Origin: Chryseobacterium sp. Leaf405
Lineage (GTDB): Bacteria > Bacteroidota > Bacteroidia > Flavobacteriales > Weeksellaceae
Direction of reading: 5' to 3'
NCBI RefSeq assembly: GCF_001425355.1
Contig: NZ_LMQN01000016.1
Coordinates: 62,001 to 126,000 of the forward strand
DNA: 64,000 nt
Position numbers and translations under genes: made by a program. Shown here piece after piece: positions 8,950-19,085 of this stretch. Every line of letters begins with the position of its first letter. Position 1 is the stretch's first letter. The notes beneath the pieces are model-generated. The model saw nothing but the letters and a program-made list of their open reading frames with translations, was not told the origin of the DNA and ran no database searches.

Positions 8950-9807
8950 ATGAGTACTTTAAAAATTGCCATACAAAAAAGCGGAAGGCTTTATGAAGAA
9001 TCTCTTCAGCTCCTGAAAGACTGCGGCATTTTCATCAATAACGGAAAAGATCAACTTAAAGTTTCTGTAGATAATTTCCCAATGGAAATCATGTATTTAC
9101 GAAATTCCGATATTCCTCAATACTTAGAAGATGGAGTGGTAGATATTGCCATTGTCGGCGAAAATCTTTTAGCAGAAAAGCAGAAAAACATTCAAATTGT
9201 TCAGTCTCTTGGGTTTTCAAAATGCCGTGTTTCGTTAGCAATTCCGAAAGAAATTGAAACAAACGACATCAATTATTTTCAGGGTAAAAAAATTGCTACT
9301 TCTTATCCGAATACGCTTAAAAATTTTCTGAATAAAAATAATATTTCCGCAGATATTCATGTAATTTCCGGTTCTGTAGAAATTGCTCCGAATATCGGAC
9401 TGGCTGATGGGATCTGTGATATCGTAAGCTCCGGAAGTACTTTGTTTAAAAACGGATTAAGAGAAACTGTTACGTTATTGAAATCCGAAGCCGTTCTGGC
9501 AAAAACCTCTGAGCTGGATATAGAGAAACAGGCTATTTTAGAAAAATTTCTTTTCAGAATTAAAGCTGTTTTAAAAGCGAAAAATTCTAAATATATCTTA
9601 ATGAATGTTCCTAACGAAAAGATTGAAATAATTTCAAAAAGCCTCCCGGTACTTAAAAGCCCAACCGTTATTCCCTTAGCAGAAGAGGGTTGGAGCAGTA
9701 TTCATTCGGTAATTGATGAGGAAAGATTCTGGGAAGTGATTGATGAGCTGAAAGAAAAAGGAGCGCAGGACATTTTAATAATTCCAATCGATAAAATGGT
9801 GATTTAA
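8950..9807 (+). CDS. hisG: ATP phosphoribosyltransferase, long form
   Basis: First step of histidine synthesis: joins ATP and PRPP to give phosphoribosyl-ATP. The 285-aa protein is the long, hexameric type. It has the two-lobed catalytic domain (1-210, with IAIQKSGRLYEESLQLL and the PRPP loop DIVSSGSTLFKNGLRE). A C-terminal ACT-like regulatory domain (about 215-285) normally binds histidine for feedback inhibition, so HisZ is not needed. It opens the operon after the attenuator, and hisD starts 1 nt after its stop. Confidence 0.97.
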   Translation: MSTLKIAIQKSGRLYEESLQLLKDCGIFINNGKDQLKVSVDNFPMEIMYLRNSDIPQYLEDGVVDIAIVGENLLAEKQKNIQIVQSLGFSKCRVSLAIPKEIETNDINYFQGKKIATSYPNTLKNFLNKNNISADIHVISGSVEIAPNIGLADGICDIVSSGSTLFKNGLRETVTLLKSEAVLAKTSELDIEKQAILEKFLFRIKAVLKAKNSKYILMNVPNEKIEIISKSLPVLKSPTVIPLAEEGWSSIHSVIDEERFWEVIDELKEKGAQDILIIPIDKMVI

Positions 9808-9808
9808 T

Positions 9809-11101
9809 ATGAATATTTATAAATATCCCGATAGAAATAATTGGTCTGAACTGATAAAAAGACCAATCATAAAAAGAGAAGAACTCTCAGAAATTATTAC
9901 TGATATTTTCAAAAATGTCGAAAGAAATGGAGATCAGGCTTTAATTGAGTTTAATAAAAAATTCGATAATGCTGAAGTTAAAAATATCAAAGTATCTGAC
10001 GAAGAAATAGAAAGTTCTACAAATTTAATTAGTGCAGAACTAAAATTGGCTATTCAGCAGGCAAAAGATAATATTACAAAATTTCACGCTTCACAAATTC
10101 CTGAAATTAAAAAGATTGAAACAACTAAAGGAGTGATCTGTTGGAGGGAAACCAGAGCGATTGAAAAAATAGGAATTTATATTCCGGGAGGTACAGCGCC
10201 GTTATTTTCAACCGTCTTAATGCTTGCGATTCCAGCTAAATTAGCAGGTTGCGATGAAATTATATTATGTACACCGCCCGATAAAAATGGAAATATTAAT
10301 CCTGCAATTCTATATACTGCTAAACTTTGTGGTGTTACTGAGATCTTTAAAACCGGCGGTGCTCAAGCCATTGCTGCAATGACTTTAGGAACTGAAAGCA
10401 TTCCGAATGTTTATAAAATTTTCGGACCGGGAAATCAGTTTGTTGTTGCTGCAAAAGAATACTCTCAAAGTTTCGGTGTTGCCATCGATATGCCTGCCGG
10501 ACCGAGCGAAGTATTGGTGATAGCTGATGAACAGGGAATTCCCGCATTTTGTGCTGCAGATTTACTTTCTCAGGCGGAGCATGGGAGTGACAGTCAGGTT
10601 GTTTTTATTTCAACTGATGAGAAAATTTTTAACCAAACTATCGAAGAAACGGAAAAACAACTCATTAAGCTTCCAAGAAATGAATTTGCAAAAGAATCAT
10701 TGAAAAACAGTTATTTTATTTTATTAGAAACAATTGAAGAAGCCATTAAATTGAGCAATTTATACGCTCCGGAGCATTTGATTTTAGTAATGACTGATTT
10801 TGAGAAATATATTCCGAAAATTTTAAATGCAGGTTCTGTTTTTCTTGGAAATTATTCATGCGAGAGTGCAGGAGATTATGCAAGCGGAACCAATCATACA
10901 CTTCCTACAAATGGGTTTGCAAAAAATTATAGCGGAGTCTCCTTGGATAGTTTTGTCAAGAAAATCACTTTCCAGAATTTATCAAAAAAAGGACTTCAAA
11001 ATTTAGGAAAAACAATAGAACTTATGGCAGAAGCGGAAGGTTTATATGCTCACAAAAATGCTGTATCAATAAGATTAAATCAAGAAAATGAAAGAATTTA
11101 A
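9809..11101 (+). CDS. hisD: histidinol dehydrogenase
   Basis: Catalyses the last two steps, L-histidinol to histidine, with NAD and zinc. The 430-aa length is normal. Family motifs are present: YIPGGTAPLFSTVLMLAIPA, GPGNQFVVAAKEY, DMPAGPSEVLVIAD, the metal-binding AEHGSDSQV, and SAGDYASGTNHTLPT near the C-terminus. It begins one base after hisG and overlaps the start of hisC by 14 nt. Confidence 0.97.
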   Translation: MNIYKYPDRNNWSELIKRPIIKREELSEIITDIFKNVERNGDQALIEFNKKFDNAEVKNIKVSDEEIESSTNLISAELKLAIQQAKDNITKFHASQIPEIKKIETTKGVICWRETRAIEKIGIYIPGGTAPLFSTVLMLAIPAKLAGCDEIILCTPPDKNGNINPAILYTAKLCGVTEIFKTGGAQAIAAMTLGTESIPNVYKIFGPGNQFVVAAKEYSQSFGVAIDMPAGPSEVLVIADEQGIPAFCAADLLSQAEHGSDSQVVFISTDEKIFNQTIEETEKQLIKLPRNEFAKESLKNSYFILLETIEEAIKLSNLYAPEHLILVMTDFEKYIPKILNAGSVFLGNYSCESAGDYASGTNHTLPTNGFAKNYSGVSLDSFVKKITFQNLSKKGLQNLGKTIELMAEAEGLYAHKNAVSIRLNQENERI

Positions 11102-12119
11102 TATCAATAGCTTAGTACGAAAAAATATTCTACAGCTACAACCTTACGTCAGTTTTAGAGATCATAATGAATTTGAAAATCCCGTTTTTTTGGATGCTAA
11201 TGAAAGTCCTTTTGGTGAATTCAATCGCTATCCTGATTCTACACAGAAAAAATTGAAGCAAAAACTATCTGAAATAAAAAATATTTCAGTTGATCAAATT
11301 GCTATCGGAAACGGAAGTGATGAACTAATTGATTTGATTATAAAAGTTTTTTGTGAGCCTAAAAATGATTCAGTTTTGGTTATGAATCCTTCTTTTGCGA
11401 TGTATGGGTTGTATGCTTCTATCAATGAAAACCAAGTTGTAAAACTCAATTTAAATGAAAATTTTGAAATTGAAAAATATGATTTTTTAAACGTTATAAA
11501 AGAGAATCAGTTAAAAATATTCTTTTTATGCTCGCCAAATAACCCAACAGGAAATAGCATAGAAGACATTGAATTTTATATTAAAAACTTCAATGGAATT
11601 GTGGTAGTTGATGAAGCGTATATTGAGTTTTCCGGAAAAAAATCAAGTATTGAATTATTGGAAAAATATCCAAATCTTATTGTTCTTCAAACCTTTTCAA
11701 AAGCGTGGGGAATGGCGGGTGCTAGAGTCGGTGTCGCTTATTCGTCAAAAGAAATTATTAAATTAATCAATACAGTAAAGTCACCTTATAATATTAATTC
11801 TTTAAGTTTAAATAAAATATTGGAAGCAATTAATATACAATATAATATAATTGAAAATATAAAAAATACTTTAAAAGAAATCTTCTGGTTGGAAAATGAG
11901 TTTCAGACTATAAATTGTATAAAAAAAGTGTATCCGACCGATGCTAATTTTTTCTTAATTGAATTTAAAGATTCAGAAAAAGTTTATGAAAAATTACTGG
12001 AAAAGGAAATTCTGACGAGTAAAAGAAGTCCTCAAATTCCAAATTGTATCCGGATAAATGTTGGAAATAGAGAAGAAAATATTCAATTAATTCAAGTTTT
12101 AAAAAGTATTGAATCATGA
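11088..12119 (+). CDS. hisC: histidinol-phosphate aminotransferase
   Basis: A PLP-dependent class I/II aminotransferase converting imidazole acetol-phosphate to histidinol phosphate. The 343-aa protein shows CSPNNPTGN, the PLP-binding VVDEAYIEF, and the Schiff-base lysine in [14 protein letters not shown] (around residue 205). Stops are avoided through 11820-11880 although this stretch is extremely AT-rich. The start overlaps hisD, and the stop overlaps the hisB start as ATGA, indicating tight translational coupling. Confidence 0.96.
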   Translation: MKEFNINSLVRKNILQLQPYVSFRDHNEFENPVFLDANESPFGEFNRYPDSTQKKLKQKLSEIKNISVDQIAIGNGSDELIDLIIKVFCEPKNDSVLVMNPSFAMYGLYASINENQVVKLNLNENFEIEKYDFLNVIKENQLKIFFLCSPNNPTGNSIEDIEFYIKNFNGIVVVDEAYIEFSGKKSSIELLEKYPNLIVLQTFSKAWGMAGARVGVAYSSKEIIKLINTVKSPYNINSLSLNKILEAINIQYNIIENIKNTLKEIFWLENEFQTINCIKKVYPTDANFFLIEFKDSEKVYEKLLEKEILTSKRSPQIPNCIRINVGNREENIQLIQVLKSIES

Positions 12120-13210
12120 AAAAAGTATTATTTATAGATCGTGACGGAACTTTAATTATAGAACCGCCAACAGATTTTCAGGTAGATTCTTTAGAGAAAT
12201 TAGAATTTTATCCTGATGTTTTTCAAAACCTTTCAAAAATAGCAAAAGAACTAGATTATGAGTTGGTCATGGTGACCAATCAGGATGGTTTAGGCACAGA
12301 CAGTTTTCCTTTTGAAGACTTTATAAAACCTCATGAAAAAATGTTAAAAGCATTTGAAAATGAAGGGATTATTTTTAATGATATTTTAATTGATAAAAGT
12401 TTTGAACATGAAAATTTACAAACACGAAAACCGGGAATCGGAATGTTTGGTAAATATATTTATGGAGATTATGATCTCGAAAACTCTTTTGTGATTGGAG
12501 ACCGATTAACAGATATTCAATTAGCAAAAAATTTAAGCTCAAAAGCAATTTTTATTAATAAAGTTCAAAATGAGTGTGCAGATTTGACGACGGAAAGTTG
12601 GAGTGAAATTTATTCATATTTAAAGCAAATTCCACGAAAATCTATCGTTTCTAGAAAAACAAAGGAAACGGATATTGAAGTTGAAGTTAATCTCGATGGA
12701 AGCGGAAAATCAGAAATCTCAACAGGTTTGTATTTCTTCGATCATATGCTTGAACAGATTTCAAAACACGGGAATTTAGATTTAAAAATTAAAGTAAAAG
12801 GTGATCTTCAGGTTGATGAACATCACACCATTGAAGACACAGGAATTGTTTTAGGAGAGGCCATTCTGAAAGCTTTAGGAAAGAAAAAAGGAATTGAGCG
12901 ATATGGATTTCTTTTGCCTATGGATGATTGTCTGGCGCAGGTTGCCATCGATTTTGGAGGACGTTCTTGGTTGGTTTGGGAAGCTGATTTTAATCGTGAG
13001 AAAATTGGTGATGTTCCTACGGAAATGTTTTACCACTTCTTTAAATCTTTCACCGATTCGGCTAAATGTAATGTAAATATTAAAGTTGAAGGTGAGAACG
13101 AACACCACAAGATCGAATCTGTTTTTAAAGCTTTTGCAAAAGCAATAAAAATGGCTGTTAATCAAACAGATCAGAACTTTAATGTACCATCAACTAAAGG
13201 AAGTTTGTAA
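12116..13210 (+). CDS. hisB: bifunctional histidinol-phosphatase / imidazoleglycerol-phosphate dehydratase
   Basis: A two-domain enzyme for steps 6 and 8 of the pathway. Residues 1-165 form a HAD phosphatase with nucleophile motif FIDRDGTLI and motif II VTNQDG. Residues about 175-364 form the IGP dehydratase, with the metal-binding motifs [21 protein letters not shown] and [14 protein letters not shown]. At 364 aa it matches the fused enterobacterial-type HisB. It sits between hisC (4-nt overlap) and hisH (1-nt gap). Confidence 0.97.
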   Translation: MKKVLFIDRDGTLIIEPPTDFQVDSLEKLEFYPDVFQNLSKIAKELDYELVMVTNQDGLGTDSFPFEDFIKPHEKMLKAFENEGIIFNDILIDKSFEHENLQTRKPGIGMFGKYIYGDYDLENSFVIGDRLTDIQLAKNLSSKAIFINKVQNECADLTTESWSEIYSYLKQIPRKSIVSRKTKETDIEVEVNLDGSGKSEISTGLYFFDHMLEQISKHGNLDLKIKVKGDLQVDEHHTIEDTGIVLGEAILKALGKKKGIERYGFLLPMDDCLAQVAIDFGGRSWLVWEADFNREKIGDVPTEMFYHFFKSFTDSAKCNVNIKVEGENEHHKIESVFKAFAKAIKMAVNQTDQNFNVPSTKGSL

Positions 13211-13211
13211 A

Positions 13212-13796
13212 ATGATTGCGATTATAAAATACAACGGGGGGAATGTAAATTCCGTACAAAATGCGTTGAACAGATTTAATGTAAACTCTATTGTTACCGA
13301 TGATTTTGAACTGATTCAGAAAGCTGATAAAGTTATTTTTCCGGGGGTTGGTGAAGCTTCATCAACAATGAAAATTTTAAAGCAAAAAGGGTTGGATCAG
13401 TTAATTCCAACTTTAAAACAACCTGTTTTGGGAATTTGTCTAGGAATGCAGTTAATGTGTAAAAACAATGAAGAAGGAAACACTGTCGGATTGGGGATTT
13501 TTGATAGTAATGTGAAGAAATTTCCTGCAAAAGATATTGTTCCGCATATGGGTTGGAATACGATTTCAAACTTTAAATCATCATTCTTTGATGGCATTCA
13601 AGCGGAAAATGATGTATATTTTGTCCATAGCTATTATTGTGAATTATCTGAGAATACCACTTCGGTTTGTGATTATATTTTGCCTTTCAGTGCATCTTTA
13701 CAGAATGATAATTTTTATGCGATGCAGTTTCATCCTGAAAAATCGGGGGAAATTGGATGTCAATTATTAGAAAACTTTTTAAAACTTGAAGTATGA
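13212..13796 (+). CDS. hisH: imidazole glycerol phosphate synthase, glutamine amidotransferase subunit
   Basis: Supplies ammonia from glutamine to HisF. The 194-aa class I amidotransferase has the nucleophile Cys76 in LGICLGMQ and the catalytic His-Glu pair in [10 protein letters not shown] chose the ATG at 13212 ([11 protein letters not shown]), which aligns with the family start. An upstream in-frame ATG at 13182 would overlap hisB and add ten atypical residues. The stop overlaps hisA. Confidence 0.97.
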   Translation: MIAIIKYNGGNVNSVQNALNRFNVNSIVTDDFELIQKADKVIFPGVGEASSTMKILKQKGLDQLIPTLKQPVLGICLGMQLMCKNNEEGNTVGLGIFDSNVKKFPAKDIVPHMGWNTISNFKSSFFDGIQAENDVYFVHSYYCELSENTTSVCDYILPFSASLQNDNFYAMQFHPEKSGEIGCQLLENFLKLEV

Positions 13797-14515
13797 AAAT
13801 TATTCCTGCTATTGACATTATTGATGGAAAATGTGTGCGTCTGTCAAAAGGTAATTATGAGACAAAGAAAATTTACAGCGAAAATCCGGTTGAAGTTGCT
13901 AAAGAATTTGAAGATTACGGAATACAATTTCTTCATCTAGTTGATCTTGATGGAGCAAAATCCAAACATATTGTTAACCATAAAGTATTGGAAAATATTG
14001 CTAAAGAAACATCTTTACAAATAGACTTTGGAGGTGGTTTGAAAAGTTTAGAGGATATTGAGGCTGCATTTAATTGCGGAGCAAAACAGATTACCATCGG
14101 AAGTATTGCCGTTCAAGATCCTGAATTTTGTTTTGAATTAATTAGGAAATACGGTTCAGAGAAAATTATTCTCGGAGCTGATTGTGAAAACAGAAAAATA
14201 AAAACGTCAGGCTGGCTGGAAGAGAGTGATAAAGATGTAATTGATTTTATCTTACAATACCAAGAAAATGGTGTAAAAAATACAATTTGCACTGATATTT
14301 CCAAAGACGGAATGCTGGAAGGTCCGTCGACAGATTTGTACAAAGATATTTTGGAAAAAACAAATGTTCAATTGGTTGCAAGTGGCGGTATTTCAGGAAT
14401 TGAAGATGTTCACCAAATGAAGCAAATCGGATGTTCGGGAACGATTATCGGAAAAGCAATATATGAAGTAAAAATTGAACTGAAAGAATTACAGAAATTT
14501 ATTGAAAATGCTTAA
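13793..14515 (+). CDS. hisA: ProFAR isomerase
   Basis: The (beta-alpha)8-barrel isomerase opening the ribosyl ring of ProFAR to PRFAR. The 240-aa protein has the catalytic Asp in [20 protein letters not shown]. It also carries the phosphate loop FGGGLKS and a second half-barrel with [14 protein letters not shown] and VASGGISG. It overlaps hisH by 4 nt and hisF by 8 nt. Confidence 0.97.
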   Translation: MKIIPAIDIIDGKCVRLSKGNYETKKIYSENPVEVAKEFEDYGIQFLHLVDLDGAKSKHIVNHKVLENIAKETSLQIDFGGGLKSLEDIEAAFNCGAKQITIGSIAVQDPEFCFELIRKYGSEKIILGADCENRKIKTSGWLEESDKDVIDFILQYQENGVKNTICTDISKDGMLEGPSTDLYKDILEKTNVQLVASGGISGIEDVHQMKQIGCSGTIIGKAIYEVKIELKELQKFIENA

Positions 14516-15260
14516 AAAAAGAATTATTCCATGTCTGGATATAAAAGACGGAACAACGGTAAAGGGAATCAATTTTGAAGATCTTCGGAATGCCGGAAAT
14601 CCTATTGAATTGGCGAAAAAATATGAAGAGGAAGGTGCTGATGAATTGGTTTTTTTAGATATTACTGCGACAATCGAAGAGCGAAAAACTTTCATTGAAT
14701 TGGTAAATCATATTGCCCAGGAACTTAGTATTCCTTTCACCGTAGGAGGTGGAATTTCAACGGTTGAAGACGTCAGAAAGCTTCTGGAAGCAGGAGCAGA
14801 TAAAATCAGTATCAATTCTTCTGTGGTTAAAAAACCTCAGTTGATTTATGATTTGGCTAAAGAATTTGGCAGTCAATGTATTGTGCTTGCAATTGATACT
14901 AAACTTATAAATAACAATGATTGGGTTCATATCAAAGGAGGTAGGGAAATCACCCATTTAAAAACATTAGATTGGGCAAAAAAGGTTGAGCAATTAGGAG
15001 CCGGAGAAATTCTTTTGACTTCGATGGATGGAGACGGAACAAAAAAAGGTTTTGATCTTAGACTTATAAAAATGATTTCAGAAAATGTAAATATTCCTGT
15101 AATTGCTTCCGGAGGGGCAGGAAATATTGAAGATTTTGAAAATGTTTTTAATCAAACCAAAGCAACAGGAGCTTTAGCTGCCAGTATTTTCCATTTTGGG
15201 GAAGTGACAATTCAGGAGTTGAAAAGTGAATTAAAATCTAAAAAAATAGCAATACGATGA
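14508..15260 (+). CDS. hisF: imidazole glycerol phosphate synthase, cyclase subunit
   Basis: Forms the imidazole ring from PRFAR and the ammonia supplied by HisH. The 250-aa barrel begins [20 protein letters not shown] and contains [21 protein letters not shown] and [13 protein letters not shown]. The ATG at 14508 is chosen because the family starts at this Met; a TTG two codons earlier is unlikely. Its start overlaps hisA, and its stop overlaps hisIE. Confidence 0.97.
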   Translation: MLKKRIIPCLDIKDGTTVKGINFEDLRNAGNPIELAKKYEEEGADELVFLDITATIEERKTFIELVNHIAQELSIPFTVGGGISTVEDVRKLLEAGADKISINSSVVKKPQLIYDLAKEFGSQCIVLAIDTKLINNNDWVHIKGGREITHLKTLDWAKKVEQLGAGEILLTSMDGDGTKKGFDLRLIKMISENVNIPVIASGGAGNIEDFENVFNQTKATGALAASIFHFGEVTIQELKSELKSKKIAIR

Positions 15261-15844
15261 AAATTAATTTTAGTAAAAATGACGGATTAGTGCCTGTGAT
15301 TATTCAGGATAAAAGAACACTTCAAGTGTTAATGTTGGGTTATATGAATGAAGAAGCCTTCGAAAAAACAAAAAATGACAGAATTGTTACATTTTTCAGC
15401 CGTTCCAAAAACAGACTTTGGACGAAAGGTGAAGAATCCGGTAATTTTTTAACCGTAAAAAATATTGATATCGATTGTGATCAGGATACAATTTTAATTA
15501 AAGCGGTTCCTAAAAATATCGTTTGTCACACGGGAAATTTCAGTTGTTTTGGAGAGAAAGATTCTAAAGGATTTTTATATGAATTGGAAGAAAAAATTGC
15601 TCAAAGAATTGATGAAAAGGTAGAAGATTCTTATACGTATTCTTTGTATCAGAGAGGAATCAATAAAGTTGCTCAAAAAGTAGGAGAGGAAGCCGTAGAA
15701 CTGGTAATTGAGGCAAAAGATAACAATACTGATTTATTCAAAAATGAAGCTGCAGATCTGCTTTATCACTTTTTAATTTTACTGAAATCAAAAAATATAT
15801 CACTAAACCAGATTGAAAAAATACTTTTAGACAGAAATAATTAA
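15257..15844 (+). CDS. hisI: bifunctional phosphoribosyl-AMP cyclohydrolase / phosphoribosyl-ATP pyrophosphatase
   Basis: The fused HisIE enzyme for steps 2 and 3. The N-terminal cyclohydrolase (1-105) has [17 protein letters not shown], zinc and magnesium ligands in DIDCDQDT, and Cys residues in CHTGNFSCF. The C-terminal MazG-like pyrophosphatase (about 110-195) has [14 protein letters not shown] and [12 protein letters not shown]. At 195 aa it is standard. It is the last gene of the operon, and its stop is embedded in the terminator hairpin. Confidence 0.97.
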   Translation: MKINFSKNDGLVPVIIQDKRTLQVLMLGYMNEEAFEKTKNDRIVTFFSRSKNRLWTKGEESGNFLTVKNIDIDCDQDTILIKAVPKNIVCHTGNFSCFGEKDSKGFLYELEEKIAQRIDEKVEDSYTYSLYQRGINKVAQKVGEEAVELVIEAKDNNTDLFKNEAADLLYHFLILLKSKNISLNQIEKILLDRNN

Positions 15845-15874
15845 AGCCTTGTTTTGCAAGGCTTTAATTTCTAT
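15841..15874. terminator. bidirectional terminator between the his operon and a convergent peptidase gene
   Basis: An 11-bp perfect stem, TTAAAGCCTTG with CAAGGCTTTAA, has loop TTTTG and T/A-rich flanks on both sides. It serves hisIE (+) and the M28 gene (-). Confidence 0.85.
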
Positions 15875-15880
15875 TATATT

Positions 15881-16789
15881 TTATCTATTAGCAACTGCAA
15901 AATGTTGTAATGCTCCGATGGTTGCCTTCCCGATATTAAAAACATACATTACATCTGTATTTGCAAATGTATCATCTTTTGTGTGAGGAAGATCACTCCT
16001 CAGATATTCGAAAAAGCCTGTAATTACTTCGCCTTTTTTCTCAAAAGAAATATAGTCACTGTGTTCTGCAGGATCAATTTTTGCCTGTAGAGGAGAATAA
16101 AGTGTCGTACAAGTCATTAATTCTTTGGTAATTTGAGTTGAAGCTGCATTGTTTTTAGAGGTTCCGTCTTGGTCTTCATCACAAAAAACGGTATCATTAA
16201 ACATACCTTTTTTTCCTCCAACCTGATCTAGATTAAAAACCATTTTTATATCAAATTGGCGAGTTTTATCTTTATAAACTACATCATTTACATAATGTTT
16301 GCTACCATAAAGCCCTTGCTCTTCGCCGGAAAAATGAATAAATTTAATAGAATAAGCAGTAGGAATATCTTTTAAAATTTTTGCTGTTTCTAGCATAATG
16401 GAAGTTCCGCTGCCGTTATCATTTACTCCAGGACCATTAATGCTGTCGAAATGTCCACAGATAATTACATATTTATCAGGATAAACTGTGCCCTTTTTTG
16501 TTATGATAAGATTTTTTGATTTTACTCTTCCTATTGAAAAGGGATCTTCTTCAATTTGATCTTCAGAGTAACCGAAAGCCAAATATTTATCTTTAATCCA
16601 TTTCAAAGCGTTTTCATTTTCTATGGAACCTGTAGTTTTTACTCCAAGTTTTTCAAATTCTTTCAAATTCGAGATAATATCTTCTTTCTTTAACATATTT
16701 ACACGATCCTGATAAGATTGAATAAAAGTCTGTGCATTCAAACTTAAAGCTGATAAAGAAAAGAGTAGAAGTGTGGGGATTTTTTTCAT
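15881..16789 (-). CDS. secreted M28 family zinc aminopeptidase
   Basis: A 302-aa exported peptidase. The signal peptide MKKIPTLLLFSLSALSLNAQ ends at the Ala-X-Gln boundary common in Flavobacteriia. The M28 core has GHFDSINGPGVNDNGSGTS with the first zinc His-Asp and the bridging Asp, and SGEEQGLYGSKHYV with catalytic Glu-Glu. Later ligands are ..NLDQVG and AEHSDYISF. It resembles the neighbouring M28 protein along its whole length but lacks that protein's C-terminal T9SS sorting domain, so it may stay periplasmic. Confidence 0.92.
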   Translation of the reverse strand: MKKIPTLLLFSLSALSLNAQTFIQSYQDRVNMLKKEDIISNLKEFEKLGVKTTGSIENENALKWIKDKYLAFGYSEDQIEEDPFSIGRVKSKNLIITKKGTVYPDKYVIICGHFDSINGPGVNDNGSGTSIMLETAKILKDIPTAYSIKFIHFSGEEQGLYGSKHYVNDVVYKDKTRQFDIKMVFNLDQVGGKKGMFNDTVFCDEDQDGTSKNNAASTQITKELMTCTTLYSPLQAKIDPAEHSDYISFEKKGEVITGFFEYLRSDLPHTKDDTFANTDVMYVFNIGKATIGALQHFAVANR

Positions 16790-16831
16790 TATAGTAAGGT
16801 TATAGTTTTATTAATCATCAAAAATAGAAAT

Positions 16832-16860
16832 AAAAAAGTCCTGATCAACAATCAGGACTT
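16832..16860 (-). terminator. terminator of the second M28 peptidase gene
   Basis: On the minus strand, AAGTCCTGAT and ATCAGGACTT form a 10-bp stem with a 5-nt loop, followed by a T run. Confidence 0.8.
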
Positions 16861-16879
16861 CCATATTTTAAAAATAAAA

Positions 16880-18052
16880 TTATTTTGCAATAATTATTTT
16901 TCTAACAGCAGTTTTATCATTTGCTTTAATAGTACAAAGGTAAGTTCCGTTTATTAAGCCTGAAACATTGATTTTTGTTTCATTGTCATGATTTAAAACT
17001 GTTCTTCCGGCTAAATCTGTAATTTCCAGTTTAAAATTTTTCACTTCTTTCGGAAGCTCTATATTTAAATAATCTTTTGCCGGATTCGGATAAATCTTGA
17101 TTGATTCTAAGGGATTTATATTTGCTTCATTAGTGCCCAATAAAGAAGTAGTAGCTACCGCAAAATGCTGTAATGCCCCCACCGCAGCTTTTCCTACATT
17201 AAATACATATGTTGGATCTACATTGGCAAAAGTATCATTTACCGTATGCTCATTATAGCTTCTTACATTTTCATAAAAACCTGTGATAATATCCCCGTTA
17301 GCTTCAAAAGGAACATAATCGGATGAATATGCATCAGACATTACAGTCTGAAGGGGTGAGTATAGTGTTGTACAAGTCGCTAATTGCTGTGTAAAAGAAA
17401 GCGATGCTGCATTATTGCCTGTCTGTCCGCTCTGATCACTTTCGCATTTAATTGCATTATTAATATTCCCGATTTTTCCTCCTACCTGATCAATATTAAA
17501 AACCAATCTTACATTTAATTGACGAACACTGTTTTGAAAAACTACATTATTCGCGTAATGATTACTTCCCAACATTCCCTGTTCTTCACCCGAAAAGTTA
17601 ATAAATTTAATAGAATATTCAGTAGGGATATCTTTTAAAATCCTGGCAGCTTCCAGAATAATTGAAGTTCCGCTGCCGTTGTCGCTTACGCCGGGACCTG
17701 TAACAGTATCATAATGTCCACAGATAATAACGTATATATTAGGATAAGTTGTTCCTGTTTTTGTGAGGATTAAATTTTTTGAAGTTAAACTTCCGTAATT
17801 AAAAGTATCTTCCGTCATTTGACTTGCAGTATACCCATACGCCAAATATTTTGCTTTAAGCCAGTTTAATGCATTGGTATTGGCGGTAGAACCTGTGGTT
17901 TTTACTCCAAGATTTCCAAATTCCTGAAGGTTTGTTGTAATATTGGTTTGTGAAACCTGGTCTGCTCTGCTTTTATAAGCCTGTACAAGACTTTGTGCCT
18001 GCAGATTATAAGTTGCTAATGAAAGCAATAGAATAGTAGTAACTTTTTTCAC
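16880..18052 (-). CDS. secreted M28 family peptidase with T9SS sorting domain
   Basis: A 390-aa paralogue of the adjacent M28 protein. The zinc-site motifs are GHYDTVTGPGVSDNGSGTS and SGEEQGMLGSNHYA. After about residue 305, a linker leads to a type A T9SS sorting domain (IKIYPNPAKDYLNIELP and a C-terminal VRKIIIAK), so it should be secreted or surface-attached. I chose the GTG at 18052 because it gives the signal peptide MKKVTTILLLSLATYNLQAQ, parallel to its paralogue. A TTG start at 18088 would put 12 odd residues ahead of it. Confidence 0.9.
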   Translation of the reverse strand: MKKVTTILLLSLATYNLQAQSLVQAYKSRADQVSQTNITTNLQEFGNLGVKTTGSTANTNALNWLKAKYLAYGYTASQMTEDTFNYGSLTSKNLILTKTGTTYPNIYVIICGHYDTVTGPGVSDNGSGTSIILEAARILKDIPTEYSIKFINFSGEEQGMLGSNHYANNVVFQNSVRQLNVRLVFNIDQVGGKIGNINNAIKCESDQSGQTGNNAASLSFTQQLATCTTLYSPLQTVMSDAYSSDYVPFEANGDIITGFYENVRSYNEHTVNDTFANVDPTYVFNVGKAAVGALQHFAVATTSLLGTNEANINPLESIKIYPNPAKDYLNIELPKEVKNFKLEITDLAGRTVLNHDNETKINVSGLINGTYLCTIKANDKTAVRKIIIAK

Positions 18053-18098
18053 TTCGGGGTACAGTTTTACGTATATAATAATTAGCAAATGTATATAA

Positions 18099-18130
18099 TA
18101 AAAAAATCCTGAGCAAAAAACTCAGGATTT
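18099..18130 (-). terminator. terminator of rpmI-rplT
   Basis: Stem AAATCCTGAG / CTCAGGATTT (18104-18113 and 18121-18130), followed on the minus strand by seven T. Confidence 0.85.
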
Positions 18131-18154
18131 AATATTGATAACAAAAATTCTACA

Positions 18155-18499
18155 TTATTTTACTTGATCTACAACTGCTTTGAAAGCTTCAGGGTGATTC
18201 ATTGCTAAATCTGCTAAAACTTTTCTGTTAAGCTCAATGTTGTTCTTTTTAAGAGCTCCCATAAACTGAGAGTAAGACATTCCATGTTCTCTAGCTCCTG
18301 CGTTGATACGCGTGATCCAAAGTGATCTGAAATTTCTTTTCTTTTCTTTTCTACCACGGTAAGCATATTGCATTGCTTTTTCCACGGCATTTTTAGCTAC
18401 AGTCCAAACGTTTTTTCTTCTACCGAAAAAACCTTTAGCTAGCTTTAAAACTTTTTTTCTGCGAGCTCTTGAAGCTACGGCATTTACTGATCTTGGCAT
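18155..18499 (-). CDS. rplT: 50S ribosomal protein L20
   Basis: A 114-aa basic ribosomal protein that binds 23S rRNA early in 50S assembly. It starts [20 protein letters not shown], with the usual [11 protein letters not shown] and [20 protein letters not shown] blocks. It lies 120 bp downstream of rpmI in the same direction. In many bacteria L20 represses its own operon by binding the leader. Confidence 0.98.
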   Translation of the reverse strand: MPRSVNAVASRARRKKVLKLAKGFFGRRKNVWTVAKNAVEKAMQYAYRGRKEKKRNFRSLWITRINAGAREHGMSYSQFMGALKKNNIELNRKVLADLAMNHPEAFKAVVDQVK

Positions 18500-18619
18500 A
18501 ATTTAATTGTTTTTTTGAAATGTGCGGTAATTATTTCATTACTCTTAGTGGCTCCATTTCAGGGTTAAATTGTTGAATTTGTTTTGAATTCTTATAAACC
18601 GAATATAGATTTATAAAAA

Positions 18620-18817
18620 CTACTTGATTGCTAATTGACGCTTAACGCTTTTTTCGTCCACTTTAGCTACGTAAGAAGTAGTAGTAAGATTTCTCTTCTG
18701 CTTAGTTTCTTTCTTAGTTAAGATGTGGCTTTTGTAAGCATTTTTTCTTTTGATCTTACCAGAACCAGTAAGAGCAAAACGCTTTTTAGCACCTGATTTC
18801 GTTTTTAATTTTGGCAT
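18620..18817 (-). CDS. rpmI: 50S ribosomal protein L35
   Basis: A 65-aa basic protein, [20 protein letters not shown], with the family's [14 protein letters not shown] segment. It precedes rplT. It is separated from infC by a terminator-like hairpin and a fresh promoter, unlike the classical single infC-rpmI-rplT transcript. Confidence 0.97.
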   Translation of the reverse strand: MPKLKTKSGAKKRFALTGSGKIKRKNAYKSHILTKKETKQKRNLTTTSYVAKVDEKSVKRQLAIK

Positions 18818-18858
18818 TGTTTTGCTTTTTATGTTTTGTTATCAATATCTGTCTTTGG

Positions 18859-18883
18859 TTATTCCCAGACATTTCGGGAATAA
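18859..18883 (-). promoter_or_regulatory. hairpin in the rpmI-rplT leader
   Basis: Within the roughly 70-nt 5' UTR of rpmI, TTATTCCC and GGGAATAA form a perfect 8-bp stem with a 9-nt loop. Its location fits a ribosomal-protein (L20-type) autoregulatory leader. The function is inferred only. Confidence 0.5.
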
Positions 18884-18890
18884 TAGTTTG

Positions 18891-18898
18891 CAAAATTA
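18891..18898 (-). promoter_or_regulatory. -7 element of the rpmI-rplT promoter
   Basis: On the minus strand TAATTTTG matches TAnnTTTG, 74 nt before the rpmI start codon and just upstream of the leader hairpin. No -33 TTG is visible at the normal spacing. Confidence 0.5.
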
Positions 18899-19026
18899 CG
18901 AAAAAAAATCGAGAGTTAAAAAGAAATTTTAAGTGTTGCAAAGGCGATGAGTCATTAAACTTTTAATATAAATTTATTAACTCAGATATTAAAAGAGTAA
19001 ACTTAAATGTAATTCTTAAAGCCGTT

Positions 19027-19052
19027 AAAAACCTCAAATTGCTTTGAGGTTT
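19027..19052 (-). terminator. terminator-like hairpin after infC
   Basis: Stem AAACCTCAAA / TTTGAGGTTT with a 4-nt loop, followed on the minus strand by a short T-rich stretch. It separates infC from rpmI-rplT. Confidence 0.7.
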
Positions 19053-19085
19053 ATATTAAAATTGACAGTTCCCCGTCACTATTGC

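Noticed and set aside
13182..13211. Upstream ATG for hisH
   Set aside because: It would overlap hisB and add ten residues unlike the family; the ATG at 13212 matches it.
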